64,000 nucleotides of DNA from Circinella umbellata (Eukaryota; Mucoromycota; Mucoromycetes; Mucorales; Lichtheimiaceae), in the NCBI GenBank assembly GCA_025093555.1, contig JAIWNF010000021.1, positions 682,001-746,000 on the forward strand. The letters run 5' to 3'. The position numbers and the translations under genes are program-made. This document shows, in pieces, positions 39,208 to 50,056 of this stretch (position 1 is its first letter; each line of letters begins with the position of its first letter). Below the pieces are notes generated by a model. It was not told the origin of the DNA. It ran no database searches and was given only the letters and a program-made list of their open reading frames with translations.

Positions 39208-41229
39208 CACAAACAAGCAATTACTAATTTATACTCTTCTTCATTTATAATCTCTATAATGTCCAATTATCCCAAGATATTGATTGTTCAAGATAAATGT
39301 TGCATAATCGGTACGTATGTTATTATTATTATTATTATTATCATTATAAAACAAGGAAAATTACCAGCAAGACAAAATCTATTTACCTATCTGCATTTAC
39401 GTATGCCGTTCTTATATTGTGTTTATTAGAAATTAATCTTGGTCAAGTGAGCATTGCAATTGACTTTTGTTACCAGGACAATAAAGTAGAATGGAATCAT
39501 AGAGTAAGTTTATCATTTTATTTTTACTGCTCGTTAGCCTTATAATACATAATATTGATGACGACGCGCTTAAATTGACTGACAATGTTATTTATACGTG
39601 TATTCCTATTTAGAATATCTGCGTCGCGGGTTTGATTGTTATAAGTAACGTAGCCCAGGTGTTGCATTAACAAAATGGATTAATTTCCCTTCAAAAGAAC
39701 AACCTGGCTAAATGATTGAATATGCTTACCTTCTACTTTTCCCTCTTTTAGTCCCCAGTAAACATATTCCTTTATTTTATTTCTTTCCTACGTCGTGTTT
39801 TTTTCTTCTCTTTTTTGTATTAGCCTTATTCTTATCATACAATTTTTTTGTCTATCCTGCTCCACAATGGACATGAGTTGAAACCTATAAGCTCCAGTAA
39901 TTACGATTGTCTTTATCCTCTAAATAAACCCTTCTCCCTGTCCCCGACAGGAATTCATATATACATTTTTACTTTTCTGATCTGTCTCAATCAATATATC
40001 TTAACAGATGCTGGGTAATTATAGGAGAGATAATAAAAATCATAAAATTTTAAACGTTGTAACTAATGCCTGCTGAGAAGATACTTTATTTTTATTGTAA
40101 ACTATCTCACAAGTAGGTAATTTTTATTATTTTTTATTTTACGTATCAAGGATAAACTTACGTATTAAAGCAGCATATATTTATTCTAACTAGCTTGGTC
40201 CTACGTATAACTAACTACGTACGTAACGAATAATTGTTTTATTGCATCTATTAGTATACGTGGGCATGAAGACAAATTTTGACAGGGATTACGCAGGAGT
40301 TATTATGAATTACTTTGTTTTATTATGTACATTTATAGATTCATTTTTGTTGAATTCAATTAAAATGAATATATAATAAAGAATTAATAACGCTGAATAA
40401 TAAACGTTAGGTTGAATAGGCTTGAAAAAAATACTTCTTCACCTCTCGAGTGTTGTTAATACCTTGTCGTTATTCTACTGATACAAATGACGCTTTTTCA
40501 TTCACGCTATCATACTGTACATAGATATATCACCTAGAGTTTTATTTGTATTTTGATTGGTATCGCTATCCGGCTTTTGCTGCGGTTTATGATCCAAATT
40601 GGTGTCGGTTGCTTAAAGCATCATTTTGCTCAATGCTGACATACAGCGATTCGATACTTTCTTTGATATTGAGAGATCGGTAACTTAGCGGTGCATTCTG
40701 CTATTCGTTATTTATGTTAGTTTTGGGTGGCATTCATTTTCTTTCGAGAAGTTACAACAAATAAAAGTAGATGAACTGTAGATTGTACAAAGACATTGAT
40801 TGTAACAAAAAGAAAAAATGGGGGTCCCCAAAGTAGTTGTGATAAATTTAATTTCTTTTAATTGGTTATATTAAAGCTCTTCCATAATAAACTATAAATT
40901 ACTAGTATATAGCTAGTGAATATCTGTTTGAACCAGTTAACATATTTATAAATATAGATTTAACAGGAAAATACGTAAGGTAAAATAAAATGGTAACGGG
41001 AATAAGTCTTGTGAGAATCTTTCAACCACGTTTTTTATAGATGAAACAAGAGGAACATTTGTTGTAAAGATTGTATAATGATTAGAAGCATAATAACCCG
41101 AATTAAATTTACTGTTAGGAAATCAAAGAAAAAAGTATATGGTTTCTATGAAAGAATTAATATTGTTTCACAAACAAAACTGTATTATTTAATTTTGTTA
41201 AAAGCTTTGCTATACTTTATCAAACAAGA
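39208..41229. other. Gene-poor stretch with one exon-like patch
   Basis: Mostly A/T-rich. On the minus strand at 40700-40587, after a TAG acceptor, a 38-codon frame ends in TAA and reads like a protein C-terminus (SLNIKESIESLYVSIEQNDA). I found no upstream exon, so it may be a leftover fragment. Nothing else recognised. Confidence 0.4.
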
Positions 41230-42000
41230 GTGTTAAAAAATAAACAATTTGAGCGTAATATTGTTCCCCAGGAAATCCGCGAACCTATTTCGAAAGACTT
41301 AAAACTCACCAATGCGTCAAACGTTTATCGACAAATCATCCGGGAATTTCCTGAATCTTACATTTCAACTATGCAAGTGTGTTTATTTGGTGGACAAGAA
41401 CATTCGAACGCGAGTATCGCTTGTGCTCTGACCAGTTGCTATAAACGAAAATGATGTGGTTCATCTTCGGTATAATTAATCAAGGGTTTTATGAGGTATG
41501 TAATAAAAGAGCTACTAACACTGGACTTTTTTTTCCTTGCTTGAAAAGCTCGTGATAGTTCTGTAGTTGTGATATTAGCAATAGTTGAAAGGATAGAGCA
41601 TAAAATCGAATCATATACAAATACAAATAAAAAAAAAGATAACATGGAAAACATATGTATACATTTTGGATTTTGGCCTTTGTTACACCAACTTTTTACA
41701 TCGAAAAATAATAATGTAATTGACTCGACTTTTCAAAACAAACCGTGCTGATGCAGAACTGTTTCAAATGTCAGCGGAGTAGCATACTTCTTATACACAA
41801 AACTCGAACAAACTATCCCTCATGGAACCAAAAAACAAGGGCATTAAAACGCTTTTTTTCATGAAGTTGGGTGATCATGGATTCGTTTCAACTTTTATGT
41901 TCTCTGATAAAGATAAAGCTCAAATGAAGGCAATTGAAACAACCTGGGGACGTAATCTTATCCAACTTGATATTTTGTCTTTGGCATTTAGTTTTTTTTT
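41230..42000 (+). pseudogene. Mutator-like (MULE) transposase relic
   Basis: Two separated fragments in plus frames. The first (41260-41454) reads LKLTNASNVYRQIIREFPES, like the N-terminal region of fungal MULE transposases. The second (41822-41985) reads HGFVSTFMFSDKDKAQMKAI followed by ETTWGRNLIQL, matching the conserved core where an F-x-x-D-K-D acidic motif precedes W-G-x-N-x-I-Q-L. The sequence then degrades into a T tract instead of the expected C-x-W-H motif. Frames between the fragments carry stops. Possible further debris runs to about 42550. No terminal inverted repeats found. Inactive. Confidence 0.6.
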
Positions 42001-44062
42001 TCTGAGCCAATTAGTACAAATATTCGTTCCTATGACGTTATTATGGCATCCACTCTTTTCCCACTATTTCTAGTTAAACAACGGGTATAATAAATTGGTA
42101 GTCGTGGGGATCATTGACAACCTAATGGTCCAGCTCAAGACCGTGAAACCATTTTTAATATGGTTACAGACCATTTCCATATGTATCCATGAATCGATGG
42201 TAATGTGTGTATACAATTTTTCTAATGGTTTTTTTTTCTAAATGGGGGTAATATATATTATTTCCATATCTAATTATGATCTTATTGTATACTCGCTAAA
42301 ATCATTGACATAATATCTATATATTTTGTATCATCCTTCTTTCTAGGTTTTAATAATTTTGTTCTTTGTCTGTTGACTTTTGAAGTTTCTTGACAAAATA
42401 AGAAAAGTTACTTAAAGAATATAATAACAATAAAGTGACTGAATGGTTAATAAGGTTTTAGTGGATGGTAAAAAAAGACCACGTTGCTTTTGGTTATGGA
42501 AACTCAAAACTATTGAACATGAAAATCGATTTACCCCTGAACGAATCAAGTAATCGTGATAGAAAAAAAAATGGATAATGCGATATAATTATAGTTTTTT
42601 TGCATATTGATTAGGTAAACAATTGTTTATTATTTAACTATTATGCATACCAATTAAATTTCACCCTTAATGTCGATCTAAAAAAAAAGATGGTAATAAA
42701 TCATGTACGTATGTATGTAAGCGTATGAGTTGAAGCTGCATATACGTAAATGACATAAATTGTTTGTTTATATTTAATCTTATCATATTATAGTCATAAA
42801 AAGGAGAGAGTTTTTTTTCATTGCAAGACCAAGTTATCGGCATAAAAAAAGAAAATATCCTTGATGAAATTAAAAATAGACTTTTTATGGATTATTGTAA
42901 TTGAAGTAGTACATGAATCTATTAACAGGAAATAAAAATAAATCATGTCATGATAATAATAATATTCTATTAATTAATACCGTATATATTCTCTGATTCA
43001 ATAAGTAATAATAATATTCTCACTCCTGCCTTTTCTTTCTAATATTCCCTTTTTTCTCATTTAAAAAAACATCTTTTTTTTATAATACCGAATAAAAAGT
43101 AACAAAGGCCGTGATTATCAGTCAGGGGGTTTTACCAGGGTTTATAATATAATATGTTTTTTTTTATTTCTATTACGGAAGGTTATTTCCGAGTTATACA
43201 AAAGGTACTACATTATCCATTATCGGAGAACAGAAATGAACAAGGAAGAAGAGTGTTATTTAGCAGCAAGAAAATAATCTCACTCGGGAAGAAATAGTAA
43301 CAAGGAACGTATAAAATAGGCTTTACATTAACTTTTTTGGTTTGTACAACAAGAAAAAGAATCAGAGCGGGCTCAATTATATATATATCTCAGCGAATAT
43401 AGTCACATGAAGCCTTTTTTTTTTTACCAGCTCGATGACTATATTGCCCTGGGAACTCTGAAAAGAAAAAAGAAAAAGACATAAATATAAGACCATTCAT
43501 GATATATAAAAAGAAGAATTTGAAAGAGGGCATGAGAACAGACTTATGTAAGAAAAAAAAAAAACCATGAAATCTTTTTTTTATTTATCCCGCCAATTTT
43601 ATCACGAATAGTTTCTTTTTATCAATGATGGGATAATACGCAAGTGGGCCTAATACAAGTCAGATAAACCATAAATCTATTCTAATATGTTACTACATTA
43701 CTTAAATATCACACTATAAACGCATAAAGATTTTCTGTTTTGCTGAACTTGAGAATTTTATTTATATGATTGGAAGTTTTTAGCATTAGTGGAAACTAGT
43801 ACAAACTTAACAACTATGGTAATCAACTGTTGTCTTATGCGGTCTTTTTTTTTTTTTTTTTTTTTTTTTGCTTCTCCTCCTTCTTTCTCTCTTCACAGAT
43901 CACTAAAGAAATACTCTAAAATAAAAAATAAAGATCGATCTCGACCCCTGCTTTCCCTTTCTAATAACTTTTTAACACTTTTTTTTTGTAATATATATCC
44001 TTTCTTCTTTTTTCTTTTTTCATTTACTCTTTTTTTTTTATTATTTCTTTATATATAACAAT
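42001..44062. other. Gene-poor stretch before small gene
   Basis: Degraded sequence continuing from the transposase relic to about 42550, then A/T-rich DNA. The last 220 bases (43840-44058) are strongly pyrimidine-rich on the plus strand and probably form the promoter/leader of the gene starting at 44063. Confidence 0.5.
43845..43869. repeat. Poly-T tract
   Basis: 25 consecutive T at the start of the pyrimidine-rich leader upstream of the gene at 44063. Confidence 0.85.
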
Positions 44063-44513
44063 ATGGTGAATATTAATATTATTGATAAAATGAAAAATCA
44101 AATCGGAATGTGGCGAATCAGTCGATATACTAAACGACGTACTTATGTGACTATCGAACAAGGGGATCAACCTTATTCTCCACAAGAAGATGGTAAAACT
44201 ACATATCCATTTTGATATTACACATTCGATACGTACTCAAAAAGAATAAGAAAATCAAATGTTTGTTAATATCAATATAAATTATTACGTAGTTGAAGGT
44301 GAAAAGAATATTACAACAAGAAGATCAACACCCATTAAAGGAGGACGAGGAGGTAAAACACGAGCAACACGATTTAATAATAATAAAACAAATAATAATC
44401 GAGACGCTACACATCTTTTGACAACAAATGATTCCGATATTATTGATTATAATAAACGACTTAGTCGATCCAACTATTCTGAAAGTTATAGTATAACTGC
44501 AGCACCATTTTAA
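44063..44513 (+). CDS. Small basic protein, unknown function (116 aa)
   Basis: Two exons, 44063-44192 and 44293-44513, joined through a GTAAAA donor and a TAG acceptor in phase; 116 residues. The protein is basic, with IGMWRISRYTKRRTYVTIEQ in exon 1 and IKGGRGGKTRATRFNNNKTN in exon 2, then an N/S-rich tail ending ITAAPF. The start is preceded by a long C/T-rich tract like those before other called genes here. I do not recognise the family. The glycine/arginine patch could bind nucleic acid, but that is speculation. Confidence 0.55.
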
Positions 44514-46128
44514 AAAAACCAGAATATTATATAACTATTTGTTCAAGAAGAAAATCATTATAAATATTATTCATTTTTTTTGTATATCTTTAACCACTTT
44601 TCTTGTTCTTCTTTTGTCCTCCTCCTTTCTTTCATACGTATTTATATGTTTTGTGTATAAATAATATATAATCACTTTCTTTTTAAGAAAAAAAAAGTAT
44701 TATACTATTTTTTTCCTTTATCTTTTTTTTTTTCATATTATTATCTATCATCTCTCAATTTTTATATATATATATACCTGAAACAATGATGATAATCCTT
44801 TATATATATATTATGAATAAAATAAAAATGCTGTGCATTTCTCCTTTTTTTGGTTCTGAGTGATATATATGAATATACTATGATAAGTTGTTACAAACAA
44901 GGTTAGCTTATACACTAAACAAGTTGTCGGACATACCTTATTAAAAGAAGATCTTGAAATCACTGTAATCATATACACTATCAAGTATTATTTATATAAT
45001 TTATATACGTAAGGTTCATAATATCTTGTAATAATAATATTTATATGTAATAAATTAAATAATTTTTATTAAGTTTTTTTTTATTTAATTGAGTAACATA
45101 ATAAACACTTCTTCTATTATGTTCATTTTGACTCTCATGCAGAACGTTATCGGGGTTCTGTTGAGTTGTAAGAATGCGGGGAGATTACATAGTTTTTTGA
45201 ACAATCTGGACCCTTTTTACAGCGTTGGAAATTAAATTCGGCCACCAGAAATGAAAATGAGCCATTTGAGATAGTAAAAATGAATATGATCCAAAATGAA
45301 GCATGTATGTAATGTTTATATTTATTTATATTTTTTATGATCCTAATATTCATATGTATATTGGTCGAGAAATATTGATAAATCATCTTTTGTTGAATAC
45401 ATGAACTTGAGCTCTTCTTGATTTGCTTAGGGTTCACCAACGTAACTTCCTCTAAAGTCAGTCAAAGCTTCATTATTGCTACCATTTGTATGTATTGATT
45501 TTTAAAGGGTTGTGTTGCGATTGCTACTGGCAGAAGATTCATCACTATGCTCAGATCTGTTGGGGAGAACGGTGGCAAAGAAGAACTCCTTGAAAACGTT
45601 TTTTTTAGTTTCCTTCCGAATTGATCGCTCTCTTGTTCGTGTAAATCTGCATGGAGCTGTTTTCATTTCGAAGTCATACGTTGAGCGGACACATTTTATA
45701 AGATAAATAGCTTTCAATTATTAGTAAAATGTTGGATGTGAGTATACGAGCATATTAAAAGTTACAGAGCTTTTAGACTCACTTCTTTGATATTACTTGT
45801 GATTCGCTCTCAATGGATACTTTTTTTATTTATTATTCCCTGTAAAGAAATAGTTAGTAGTCAGATTTCTCATAATAACTAGCCAGTGATTGGATTTATC
45901 ATATTAATTATGCTAAAAGTGATTACCTTGATTCGAGTTCCATTCAACGCACTAGTGAACTCAAGAATCACATGCCGTTCGACAATATATCAACTGTTAT
46001 GTCTTGCTCAACGTCAATATCGTTAAAAATGTTCCTATTGTCTTTCAAAAATTTATAAAGAATCAGAGATTTTGCACCAAGATTGACTTTTTTTGAATAT
46101 AATCGCTATAAGAGATGTTGACGTGAAA
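44514..46128. other. Gene-poor stretch with decayed coding debris
   Basis: A/T-rich. Between 45150 and 45720 minus-strand frames have coding-like composition (for example RTRERSIRKETKKNVFKEFF) interrupted by stops, suggesting old mobile-element or gene debris. No family identified. Confidence 0.4.
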
Positions 46129-46166
46129 ATCGTGTAGTCCCCCCATCGTGTAGTTCAGGTCACACT
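46129..46166 (+). repeat. Left terminal inverted repeat
   Basis: 38 bp, pairs with 46914-46951; carries two copies of ATCGTGTA (46129 and 46145) around a C6 run. Confidence 0.85.
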
Positions 46167-46913
46167 GCTAATTATAGTCATCATCGTGTACCAATCATGC
46201 TACATGCTCCATACTACACGATCATCGATTCCAATTTGAAGATTTTAAAGAATAGAATGATGAACAATGTGCTTTGGGTGTTGAATTCATCGAATATTTT
46301 TATCTACTACGATAGGAGAGCTTTTAATAGAAAATGAAGTTAAATCTGCTTGAGTCATTCGTGATAAATTCAATACCTAGTCTTCAAAAGTTATTGATTA
46401 CTACTGTTTTTAAAGTGGTTCCTTCTCAACTTGTTGAATATAAAATCACTGCAAAGGTTTGATATTATTGTGAGAATAATTCAATATTATAATTCAATAT
46501 TATGTTGTCCGAACATCTATGGTATGGAAATTAACTTATGTAGTTTTTTTGGTCGAGACGTTATGTTGAAGGTCCCTGTGGCACATTTTGTAGCGAATAG
46601 GCTGATGTGTAAATGTTGAATATAGTTGCTTCGATGTTTGTTCCAAGTAAACAATCAAATAAATTTGTAAAAACCCTTCATGAGGGGGGCTCATATAATT
46701 GATTCATTGAATTATGAGACAACGCATTACATTCGATGCATCACGATAAGTCCTAATTTCTTTAACTCGAAAATATGTAACAAAGCATTTTTTTGTAAAA
46801 TGACTTCAAACATTCCTCATTGCCCACTCGATGACAAGATTTAAAAACAAAGTACACGATCAAAAAAAAAAAAAATGGTACACTATCATGCAAGGCGGCG
46901 GATATAGTATTAT

Positions 46914-46951
46914 AGTGTGACGTGAATTACACGATGGGGGGACTACACGAT
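46914..46951 (-). repeat. Right terminal inverted repeat
   Basis: Reverse complement of 46129-46166 apart from two substitutions; carries TACACGAT at 46928 and 46944. Confidence 0.85.
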
Positions 46952-46992
46952 GTTTCTGGGGACTCGAATTATATTATCTTATCGGGGGTCGA

Positions 46993-47034
46993 TCTTTTTT
47001 TCTTGTCCCCCTACCCCCTTTCTTTTTTTTTAAT
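46993..47034 (+). promoter_or_regulatory. Pyrimidine-rich leader
   Basis: Almost pure C/T tract ending about a dozen bases before the ATG at 47047. Similar tracts precede the starts at 44063 and 50057, so it may mark core promoters or 5' leaders in this genome. Confidence 0.35.
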
Positions 47035-47046
47035 GCACTTGACCTC

Positions 47047-49251
47047 ATGCCCCCTTCAGGTACACACTCCCATCAACGATCCACCATGATCGTAGTTGAC
47101 AATTTATTAACACGAAATAATAATAACAATAATAATAAAAACACTCAAAAAAATAAAAGAACACGAAATGATAATGACAATGAGAACAATAGTAGTACGG
47201 ACACTTTTTACAATAACAACAACAAACGACAAAAAAAAGAAACTAATTCAAGATCCAACAATGCCATGAATCGATTTCAATCAGCCCGTCGGTGTGGTTT
47301 ACCACAACCTGGATTATCTTTTGAAATATGGCAGTGTGTTTGTCATTATTTGCCACCATCCCAACTGGTTACATTAGCTCAAGTGAGTATCGGCATGGCC
47401 GCCATTATCCGTTCTTTGCCTCTTTGGGAAAAAATGGCTGAACATGCTCAACTTGATTCACCTACTACACGTGGGTTTCGTCAAACCTATTATGGTGTGG
47501 TAGTTTCCATGAGTGAACGTCTGTGTGAACGATGTTTCACTAAATGTAAACCTTCTGGATGCAAAGCATCCCTCAAAATTCACGACAAGGAAATAAATTG
47601 TGCTATTCATTTATGTTATTCTTGTCGAGTACACTATTATAACAATTATCCAGAAATATATAATCCAGCACTTCTTACGGAACAAGAACAACGTTTTACA
47701 CCTCGTCATTATTTGACCATCAGTCGCTATTATGGAGGACGTGTAGGCTATTTAGAAGAATTACGTAAAAATCAATCCATTCGTGAAACACGTAATAAAA
47801 ATCAACAAATACGACGTGATAAGCGACGTGAATTACTTGTCACTGAATTAAATAAACATGCTATTTTGTATGAAGAAACAAGTGATTCATTTACTCGCTA
47901 TGTAAACCATGGTAAACCTGATTTCGAAACAACGTGGCAAACATTAGTTAAATTGGATACGATTCATCGTGAACGTGCAACAAGAACCCATTTGATCAAA
48001 GAACGTCTTACACTTTTAAATTTGGATGATCAATATTTGTTTGGATTGGAAGCAAGTCGATTTATAAAATCAGGGGATTTACCATTAAATGAAGTCATGG
48101 AAATAATTAGGGTTCAAGCACAAGCAGAACAAGCACGTAAAGCTCGTCATCAAGAACTTTTGGAGCAATTACAAGGATTGAATCGATTAAATAAAGTTGG
48201 TATTGAGAAAGAAATGCAATCCAAAGAATCTCAACGCTTTATACTATGTGGACAACAAAATGTGGATCAAGTGATTGAATCTATTGTTCAACAACTGGAT
48301 GAACAACACATTATAAAAGAAAGACAAGAAGCACGTCGTCAAACCATTATGAATATATTGCAAGATAATCAAGAAGAGTTAGATGACGTGGCTTGGTATT
48401 GTACTCAAGAACGTTTAAGTGAATATGCAAAACTCCAGTGGACGGATATCAATAGAATGATCCGTCAAATTAAACGGGATGCACGCCAAAAACAACAAGA
48501 AACAAAACGAAAAGAGGCATTGGAACAACGTCTACGGGGTTGTGGACTTTCCTTTTATGAAAACAAATATGAATGTCAACAATATATTTCACAAGGATAT
48601 GGATCAGTCGATAGTATTGTTTCATCATTAATTGAATGGGATTGGCTCTTGCGAGAAACACCTGTGGGTGCTAATTGTCATTATTATTCTTATTATGGTC
48701 GTATGCAATATTTGACTCAAGCCATCTCTGAATATATTTCCAAACGATTAATGAATTTGGAACTGGGATCACCACGGAATGAGCCATGTACTATGTCACG
48801 TCCTCCCATGTCTCTTTGGGATCATATTGATCGTCTAGCACCAGAAGAATGGAAGAAACATGCTAAATCATGTATGGTGGAAGGATTGCTCGCGGATGAT
48901 GAAATAACAAAAGTTATTTTAAACAATCCTTTTACAAGTCGAGTTGAACTCATTATTACAAATCAAATGCTTATTACTTCTATGAATCGTGGAGCTTATA
49001 CTATTTCATTGACACCTGTCACACCTACAAGTTCAATCATGACAACAACAACAACAACAACAACAAGCCAAACTACATCTAATACTTCGTCTCTCATGGA
49101 TAATGCTACAGAATCAATTTCTTTACCTGCTACACCATTATTTAGTGTTGCATTACAGGATATCCTTGAAGGGGAAGAAAACTTTAAGAATTTTTTAGAT
49201 CAAAGCCGTGAGGATGTTATTGAACAGTTTTATACTATGCTTCTTTTCTAA
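47047..49251 (+). CDS. F-box-like protein with internal helical repeats
   Basis: Single exon, 734 residues. Residues 1-80 are N/K-rich and disordered. An F-box-like segment follows (GLSFEIWQCVCHYLPPSQLV, about 88-130), suggesting an SCF ubiquitin-ligase adaptor. Residues 158-200 form a cysteine cluster (CERCFTKCKPSGC ... CYSCRVHYY) that could bind zinc. From about 258 to 540 there are roughly five degenerate repeats of 50-60 residues: a basic helix (RRxxLxxxL), a short loop, an aromatic/F-I-x-x-G motif (ASRFIKSG, SQRFILCG, CQQYISQG) and a helix V-x-x-I-V-x-x-L. A T-rich patch precedes the C-terminus. Degraded DNA from the fourth and fifth repeats recurs at 58653-58950. Function unknown; recent duplication suggests a lineage-specific family. 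Confidence 0.8.
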   Translation: MPPSGTHSHQRSTMIVVDNLLTRNNNNNNNKNTQKNKRTRNDNDNENNSSTDTFYNNNNKRQKKETNSRSNNAMNRFQSARRCGLPQPGLSFEIWQCVCHYLPPSQLVTLAQVSIGMAAIIRSLPLWEKMAEHAQLDSPTTRGFRQTYYGVVVSMSERLCERCFTKCKPSGCKASLKIHDKEINCAIHLCYSCRVHYYNNYPEIYNPALLTEQEQRFTPRHYLTISRYYGGRVGYLEELRKNQSIRETRNKNQQIRRDKRRELLVTELNKHAILYEETSDSFTRYVNHGKPDFETTWQTLVKLDTIHRERATRTHLIKERLTLLNLDDQYLFGLEASRFIKSGDLPLNEVMEIIRVQAQAEQARKARHQELLEQLQGLNRLNKVGIEKEMQSKESQRFILCGQQNVDQVIESIVQQLDEQHIIKERQEARRQTIMNILQDNQEELDDVAWYCTQERLSEYAKLQWTDINRMIRQIKRDARQKQQETKRKEALEQRLRGCGLSFYENKYECQQYISQGYGSVDSIVSSLIEWDWLLRETPVGANCHYYSYYGRMQYLTQAISEYISKRLMNLELGSPRNEPCTMSRPPMSLWDHIDRLAPEEWKKHAKSCMVEGLLADDEITKVILNNPFTSRVELIITNQMLITSMNRGAYTISLTPVTPTSSIMTTTTTTTTSQTTSNTSSLMDNATESISLPATPLFSVALQDILEGEENFKNFLDQSREDVIEQFYTMLLF

Positions 49252-50056
49252 TGGTCCAATATCTGCTAATTATTATTATTATTGTTTTTTTTTACTAGTA
49301 AGACAACAACGAATCAACATAATCTTTTTTCTACTAATGGAATTTACTAATATAAAGTTACTTAAATTTTATTCCAGATCTTTTCTTTTTCAAGAAACTA
49401 TGAATGGATCAATTATATCGGGAAAAATATGTTATTTGCTATTTGCTATCTCTTTCGTTCATCATTTATTAATATGTATTCTAATAAAAAAAAGTACTCT
49501 ATCTGTTATTGCTTTTCTGAATAAAAGACTATCTTTCTGTTTACGTATCGATAAAGTGTTTATAGATAGAAAGAAATGATTGATATAAAGAATCTACGTT
49601 ACAATTCATTACAATTTGTTATTGTTTTCATTATTAATATAATGATAGTAGTAGTAATACGTACGTATAGTTAAAATAATATAGTGACATATGTATTTTA
49701 ATTCATTAAGGATATTTTATTCTAGGTTTCTAGATATAGACTATTATAATACTTAAGTAATGTTCTTCTGTTGTGATTCCCACACTTTTGAAAGTTTATT
49801 TTCATAACATGTCAGCCTCTTTTGTTTGATTGGTTCGGTAAAATATTCTTTACAATTTGTAACAGCAAGAAAAAGCTTATACAGGATGGCGCAATACTGC
49901 CTCTCATTATATAATATATATTATATAAAGAGGGAGATTATATTATAGATCATGAGAAATTTAATAATCCATATCCTATTCTGTGGGGTTTCTTTTTTTT
50001 AACTTTGTCCTCCCTTCGCCCCCTTTTTTTTTCACTTTGTGTATTAAACCCTCTCA
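49252..50056. other. Spacer between F-box-like and CoA ligase genes
   Basis: Open plus frames to 49579 are I/F/L-rich read-through, not a gene. The last 70 bases are C/T-rich, as before other genes here. Confidence 0.5.

Larger units (their letters stand above)
46129..46951. mobile_element. 823-bp DNA transposon-like element with 38-bp TIRs
   Basis: Terminal inverted repeats of 38 bp lie at 46129-46166 and 46914-46951, differing at only two positions. Each starts ATCGTGTAGTCCCCCCATCG. The octamer ATCGTGTA (or its complement) occurs twice inside each TIR and again at 46183-46190, 46215-46222 and 46853-46860, like repeated transposase-binding sites. The interior has only short broken coding-like stretches, so it is probably non-autonomous. 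I found no clear target-site duplication. The right end sits 95 bases before the F-box-like gene. Confidence 0.8.
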
